Part shown: positions 6,410 to 9,628 of the stretch, piece by piece | How the letters are laid out: each line of letters begins with the position of its first letter | Position numbering within the stretch: the first letter of the stretch is position 1 | NCBI GenBank assembly: GCA_018224505.1 | Contig: JAGTVD010000290.1 | Span: forward strand, 1 to 9,628 | Direction of reading: 5' to 3' | Source: Desulfatitalea sp. | GTDB lineage: Bacteria; Desulfobacterota; Desulfobacteria; Desulfobacterales; Desulfosarcinaceae | Length of the DNA stretch: 9,628 nucleotides | Position numbers and translations under genes: made by a program | The notes under the pieces: generated by a model | Seen by the model: the letters and a program-made list of their open reading frames with translations, nothing else | Told to the model about the DNA's origin: nothing | Database searches by the model: none

Positions 6410-6981
6410 TAACGCCCTCCTTGATCAATCGATGCCGCGTCGGCGGCGGGCTCCGCCGCGCGATCGGCTGCCGGGGGATCGGCCGCCGGGGGATCGAGAT
6501 CCACCAGCACCTGCCCGGGAGCCACCTTCTGCCCTTCGGCCACGTTGATGCGCGTAACCACGCCGGCGAACGGCGCGGTAAGAATGGTATCCATCTTCAT
6601 GGCCGAGACCACCAGCAGCCCCTGCCCTTTTTCAACCGCCTGGCCCGTGGCCACCAGGATCTGGGTCACCACTGCCGGCATGGGCGGCGTAACCGCCTTG
6701 GGGCCGTTGGCCGCCCCTGGCCGGGATCGTGTTCCCGCGGCGCGCTCGTCCGCAAGCAGGAAGGTGCGCCCATCCACCATCACCGCCTTTCCCTCGGGGG
6801 TCTCGGCCACGAAGGCCAGGGTCTGGCAGCCGTCCACGCTCAGGCGCAGCTGGTGTTCGGAAATGCGCTCGAAAGCCACATCGACCCGTCGATCGCCGAA
6901 GGTGGCGCTAAACCTGCCGTCGCCCGCCGGTTCCACTGAAAAGGCGATGATTTTTTCATTGTGTCTCAGTCTGACATCCAT
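6409..6981 (-). CDS. biotin carboxyl carrier protein with BT-like N-terminal part
   Basis: Carries the biotin that shuttles carboxyl between the biotin carboxylase and carboxyltransferase encoded just upstream. 190 residues. Residues 1 to about 75 form a beta-rich segment (RLRHNEKIIAFSV, then MVDGRTFLL) resembling the BT domain and linker of MCC/GCC alpha subunits. A Pro/Ala/Gly linker lies at about 82-98. Residues about 99-163 are the biotinyl domain, PPMPAVVTQILV to GQVLVDLDPP, with Lys129 in SAMKM as the predicted biotinylation site. The residue before AMKM is Ser, where Glu is commonest in MCC; Ser is known in pyruvate carboxylases. The last about 25 residues are a low-complexity Pro/Ala/Asp tail. 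In most MCC/GCC enzymes this protein is fused to biotin carboxylase. The stop overlaps the hydratase start by one base (TAATG), implying coupled translation. Confidence 0.92.
   Translation of the reverse strand: MDVRLRHNEKIIAFSVEPAGDGRFSATFGDRRVDVAFERISEHQLRLSVDGCQTLAFVAETPEGKAVMVDGRTFLLADERAAGTRSRPGAANGPKAVTPPMPAVVTQILVATGQAVEKGQGLLVVSAMKMDTILTAPFAGVVTRINVAEGQKVAPGQVLVDLDPPAADPPAADRAAEPAADAASIDQGGR
6462..6491 (-). repeat. two tandem 15-bp repeats in the carrier protein tail
   Basis: On the plus strand, GATCGGCTGCCGGGG (6462-6476) is followed directly by GATCGGCCGCCGGGG (6477-6491), with one mismatch. On the coding strand they encode the repeated Pro-Pro/Ala-Ala-Asp stretch at the carrier C-terminus. 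The tail is probably a disordered extension enlarged by slippage. Confidence 0.75.
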
Positions 6982-7023
6982 GCAGACGGTCCTCCGCTTG
7001 CCGGTAATGGTCGATTTTCGCTA
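6982..7023 (-). other. in-frame TAG and 13 open codons joining biotin carboxylase to the carrier gene
   Basis: The biotin carboxylase stop (TAG, 7021-7023) and the carrier ATG (6979-6981) lie in the same reading frame. The 39 nt between them hold 13 sense codons and no further stop. Reading through would give HWRL, one residue at TAG, then RKSTITGKRRTVC and the carrier protein. The join therefore resembles one alpha subunit interrupted by a single amber codon. Shared frame has a one-in-three chance and 13 open codons are not rare, so this alone is not proof of a former or conditional fusion. Confidence 0.6.
6991..6995 (-). promoter_or_regulatory. ribosome binding site of the biotin carrier gene
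   Basis: GGAGG on the minus strand, 9 nt before the ATG at 6981. It shows that the carrier can be translated as a separate protein after the TAG of the biotin carboxylase, and it supports the start chosen for the carrier gene. Confidence 0.65.
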
Positions 7024-8505
7024 CAGTCGCCAGTGCTTCAAGGTATGCCAGGGGCCGGGGTGGGCTTCTGCCGCGATGCGCCCGGCCGGACGCGCCTTGG
7101 GCGCCATGGCGTCCGCCGCATGCGCCAGGGCGGCCAATTCAAGCGCTTCGCGGTCCGGCACCCACTCGGCCAAATGCGTGGCGATGAAATCGGTATGGGT
7201 CTCTCCGGCCTGGAACGGTGCCGAGGCGAGCACATCCAGCAAAAAGTCGATCGGTGTCCGCACCCCCAAAACGGCATACGATTTCAGCGCCCGGGTCATG
7301 CGCCGGATGGCCAGATCCCGGGTTTCCGCATGGACCACCAGCTTGGATAGGATAGGATCGTACTCCACCGGGACCTCAAAACCGGTATAGACGCCGCAGT
7401 CGTTGCGGACGCCCGGCCCGGCCGGTTCCCGCAGAAACGCGATCCGTCCCGGGGAGGGCATGAAATTCCGCTCGGGGTCTTCGGCATAAATGCGGCATTC
7501 GATGGCATGCCCCCGGCCGCGCACCTCCTCCTGGGTCAAAGACAGCGGCCGGCCTGCGGCGATTTCGATCTGCCGGCGCACCAGGTCCAGGCCGGTGATC
7601 ATCTCCGTGATGGGGTGCTCCACCTGCAGGCGCGTATTGACTTCCAGGAAGTAAAAACGGCCCTCCGGGTCCAGGATGAACTCCACCGTGCCCGCGTTCA
7701 CGTAACCCGCCGTTCGGGCGGCGGCCACCGCCGCCTGCCCCATGGCGGCACGCAGCGCCGGGGTCAGGGCCGTACTGGGGGTCTCTTCGATGATCTTTTG
7801 ATGCCGGCGCTGGATGGAACATTCCCGTTCCAGGAGGTGGATGATGTGGCCCCGGCTGTCAGCCACGATCTGGATCTCCACATGACGGGATTTGGGCAGG
7901 AATTTCTCCAAGTAGATGGTGCCGCGGCCGAAAGCGGCGGCGGCTTCCCGGGAGGCGGCCCGGCAGGCCGCCGTCAGGTCCGCCGGTCGCTGAACGATGC
8001 GCATGCCTTTACCGCCCCCGCCGGCCGAAGCTTTGATCAACAATGGAAAGCCGGTCTGCTCGGCACCGGCCGCCCAGGCCGCGGGGTCATCCGCCGCCTC
8101 GAGCATGCCGGGAATAATGGGCACCCCGCCCTTGTGCATGATGCGCCGGGCCGTGATTTTGTCCCCCAGCTCCCGGATCACCCGGGCCGGAGGGCCGATG
8201 AAGACGATCCCTTCCCGCTCGCAGCGTTCGGCGAAGTCGGCATTTTCGGCCAGAAAACCATAGCCCGGATGAACGGCCTCGGCGCCGGTCTGTTTCACGG
8301 CCTCGATGATGCGGTCCATATTCAGGTAGCTTTGGGACGGCTCAGCGGGTCCGATGGGCATCGCCTCGTCGGCCGAAAGGGTGTGCAGGGCATGCCGGTC
8401 GGCCTCGGAATAGACAGCGACTGTGGCGATGCCCATCTCCTGGCAGGTGCGCATGATCCGCACCGCGATCTCTCCGCGGTTGGCAATCAATATTTTTTTG
8501 AACAT
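7021..8505 (-). CDS. biotin carboxylase subunit of acyl-CoA carboxylase
   Basis: Uses ATP and bicarbonate to carboxylate biotin on the partner carrier protein. 494 residues. The N-terminal domain begins MFKKILIANRGEIAVRIMRT. The ATP-grasp glycine-rich loop is KASAGGGGKGM (about 158-168), followed by RRHQKIIEETP (233-243) and the catalytic stretch LEVNTRLQVEHP, with Glu288, Arg292 and Glu296 in the family positions. The chosen start at 8505 fits the family N-terminus and has a GGGGA sequence a few bases upstream. An in-frame ATG at 8517 would add only MGNL, and a longer opening back to 8589 runs into the upstream gene without family similarity. The protein stops at TAG after HWRL, just where alpha subunits of methylcrotonyl- or geranyl-CoA carboxylase would enter their BT (subunit-contact) and carrier domains. 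The next gene supplies these, in the same frame, 39 nt on. The residues after about 450 (Ala/Pro rich) look like the start of the linker. Confidence 0.95.
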   Translation of the reverse strand: MFKKILIANRGEIAVRIMRTCQEMGIATVAVYSEADRHALHTLSADEAMPIGPAEPSQSYLNMDRIIEAVKQTGAEAVHPGYGFLAENADFAERCEREGIVFIGPPARVIRELGDKITARRIMHKGGVPIIPGMLEAADDPAAWAAGAEQTGFPLLIKASAGGGGKGMRIVQRPADLTAACRAASREAAAAFGRGTIYLEKFLPKSRHVEIQIVADSRGHIIHLLERECSIQRRHQKIIEETPSTALTPALRAAMGQAAVAAARTAGYVNAGTVEFILDPEGRFYFLEVNTRLQVEHPITEMITGLDLVRRQIEIAAGRPLSLTQEEVRGRGHAIECRIYAEDPERNFMPSPGRIAFLREPAGPGVRNDCGVYTGFEVPVEYDPILSKLVVHAETRDLAIRRMTRALKSYAVLGVRTPIDFLLDVLASAPFQAGETHTDFIATHLAEWVPDREALELAALAHAADAMAPKARPAGRIAAEAHPGPWHTLKHWRL

Positions 8506-8525
8506 CAGGTTCCCCATGGGTTGTG

Positions 8526-9628
8526 TTACATACGGAAAATGCCGTAGCCGTGCACATCGCTTCGGATCGGCGCGTTGAGGGCCGCGCAAATGCCCAACCC
8601 CAGTACGTCGCGGGTCTTGGCCGGATCGATGATGCCGTCATCCCAAAGGTTGGCAGTGCTGTAATAGGCGTTGCCCTCCTTGAGGGCCGCCGCCATGACC
8701 GGCTCGCGGATGGCGGCGGCTTCAGCTTCGGTCATCGGCGGCTGCCCGGCCCGCGCGCGCTGGTCGTTTTGCAGGGTAACGAGCACATCGGCCGCTTGCC
8801 GGCCGCCCATCACGCCGATCTGGTGATTGGGCCAGGTCCATAAGAAGCGGGGGCCGTAGGCCCGGCCGCACATGGCGTAGTTGCCGGCGCCGAACGAGGC
8901 CCCCACCATCACGGTGAACTTGGGAACGGTGGCTGTGGCCACCGCATTGACCATTTTTTGGCCGTTTTTGGTGATGCCGCCGCGCTCGTACTCCCGGCCG
9001 ATGATAAAGCCGGTGATGTTTTGCAGGAAGACCAGGGGAATCTGTCGTTTGTCGCACAATTGGATGAAATGGGTGCCTTTCAAGGCGCTTTCCGAAAATA
9101 GGATGCCGTTGTTGCCCAGGATGCCCACCGGGTAGCCGTGGATGTGGGCAAAGCCGCAAATCAAGGTCGGCCCATACATCTGCTTGAACTCGATGAACTC
9201 GCTGCCGTCGACGATCCGGGCGATGACCTCCCGGATGTCGTAAGGCTCGGAGATATCCCCCGGAACGATGCCGTAAATCTCCTTGGGGTCGTAGACCGGC
9301 GGCCGGGGCTCCAGGAGGGTCAAACGCGCCTTGGGCGTATCCGGCAGGTTGGCCACCAGTCGGCGCACGATTTCGATGGCATGGGCGTCGTCTTCGGCGA
9401 AGTAATCCGACACGCCGGATTCGGCGCAGTGCACCTCCGCGCCGCCCAACGCGTCCGCCGTGACCTCTTCGCCGGTGGCGGCCTTGACCAGCGGCGGGCC
9501 GCCAAGGAAGATCGCGCCGTGGCCCTGCACGTGAACCACCTCGTCGCTCATGGCCGGTATATAGGCGCCGCCGGCCGTGCACAAACCCATGACGGCCGTG
9601 ATTTGGGCAATCCCCATCTTGCTGATGA
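8526..9628 (-). CDS. acyl-CoA carboxylase, carboxyltransferase (beta) subunit, MCC/GCC type, 5' part missing
   Basis: Carboxyltransferase subunit that moves the carboxyl group from biotin to an acyl-CoA, probably a 3-methyl-branched enoyl-CoA. The frame stays open to the right edge (codons for I, S, K precede the first Met in view), so about 366 residues are present. Family members are about 535 residues, so roughly the first 170 are outside the window. Visible crotonase-fold motifs include CTAGGAYIPAMSDE, IFLGGPPLVKAATGEEV, NNGILFSESALKG, FLQNITGFIIGREYERGG and SFGAGNYAMCGRAYGPRF; these are hallmarks of methylcrotonyl-CoA and geranyl-CoA carboxylase beta subunits rather than propionyl-CoA carboxylase. 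The gene ends in TAA, 20 nt before the biotin carboxylase start. As first gene in view it pairs with the biotin carboxylase and carrier genes downstream. Substrate (methylcrotonyl-, geranyl- or another branched enoyl-CoA) cannot be settled here. Family call is secure. Confidence 0.93.
   Translation of the reverse strand, partial: ISKMGIAQITAVMGLCTAGGAYIPAMSDEVVHVQGHGAIFLGGPPLVKAATGEEVTADALGGAEVHCAESGVSDYFAEDDAHAIEIVRRLVANLPDTPKARLTLLEPRPPVYDPKEIYGIVPGDISEPYDIREVIARIVDGSEFIEFKQMYGPTLICGFAHIHGYPVGILGNNGILFSESALKGTHFIQLCDKRQIPLVFLQNITGFIIGREYERGGITKNGQKMVNAVATATVPKFTVMVGASFGAGNYAMCGRAYGPRFLWTWPNHQIGVMGGRQAADVLVTLQNDQRARAGQPPMTEAEAAAIREPVMAAALKEGNAYYSTANLWDDGIIDPAKTRDVLGLGICAALNAPIRSDVHGYGIFRM

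Noticed and set aside
7021..7023. Pyrrolysine or other recoding of TAG as an established feature
   Set aside because: The ligase also ends in TAG at normal length, and the carrier gene has its own ribosome site. Nothing in the window shows recoding machinery, so I kept it only as a testable possibility.
7507..8547. 346-codon open frame on the plus strand
   Set aside because: Antisense to biotin carboxylase, whose catalytic residues are intact; no ribosome site or family motif seen for the opposite strand.
8506..8589. Longer start for biotin carboxylase
   Set aside because: The extra residues overlap the end of the carboxyltransferase gene and match nothing before the family start MFKKILIANRGE.
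1..9628. CRISPR arrays, insertion sequences, tRNA or rRNA genes
   Set aside because: No spaced repeats, transposase motifs, terminal inverted repeats or RNA-gene signatures were seen on either strand; nearly all DNA from 150 onward is accounted for by metabolic genes.

Overview
The window is a tightly packed, high-GC block of eight full or partial protein genes, all on the minus strand and read from right to left. Junctions are very short: 20 and 39 nt gaps, a TAATG overlap, two ATGA overlaps, and 76 nt before the last gene. This is the layout of a single catabolic operon. I see no RNA gene, insertion sequence or CRISPR array. Gene content and style (acyl-CoA carboxylase, acyl-CoA dehydrogenase, enoyl-CoA hydratase and CoA ligase operon, high GC) would suit a Desulfobacterota-type or other proteobacterial fatty or branched acid degrader. 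That is an impression from the protein sequences, not a proven placement.

In transcription order the genes are: (1) the carboxyltransferase beta subunit of an MCC/GCC-type acyl-CoA carboxylase, cut by the right edge; (2) biotin carboxylase; (3) a separate biotin carrier protein; (4) an enoyl-CoA hydratase/isomerase family protein; (5) a 43-codon remnant of a gamma-carbonic-anhydrase-like hexapeptide-repeat protein, missed by ordinary gene calling; (6) an AtuA-family protein; (7) a TIGR03084-type protein with a maleylpyruvate-isomerase/DinB-like metal site; (8) an acyl-CoA dehydrogenase with its catalytic Glu placed as in isovaleryl-CoA dehydrogenase; (9) an acyl-CoA synthetase. About 150 nt of non-coding DNA follows at the left edge, with a strong GC-rich stem-loop, a 14-bp perfect palindrome and possibly the first codons of another gene.

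Taken together the set resembles the acyclic terpene utilization (Atu) pathway of pseudomonads, which has carboxylase subunits, hydratase, dehydrogenase, CoA ligase and AtuA. It is related to the leucine/isovalerate (Liu) pathway. The logic would be: the ligase activates a branched or isoprenoid acid, the dehydrogenase makes the 2,3-enoyl-CoA, the biotin-dependent carboxylase carboxylates the gamma carbon, the hydratase hydrates the glutaconyl-CoA product, and AtuA and the TIGR03084 protein do something still undefined. The real substrate cannot be decided from sequence alone.

The points most worth a second look are the carboxylase alpha subunit divided by one in-frame TAG codon, the hexapeptide-protein remnant embedded just before atuA, and the translationally coupled atuA-TIGR03084-dehydrogenase trio.
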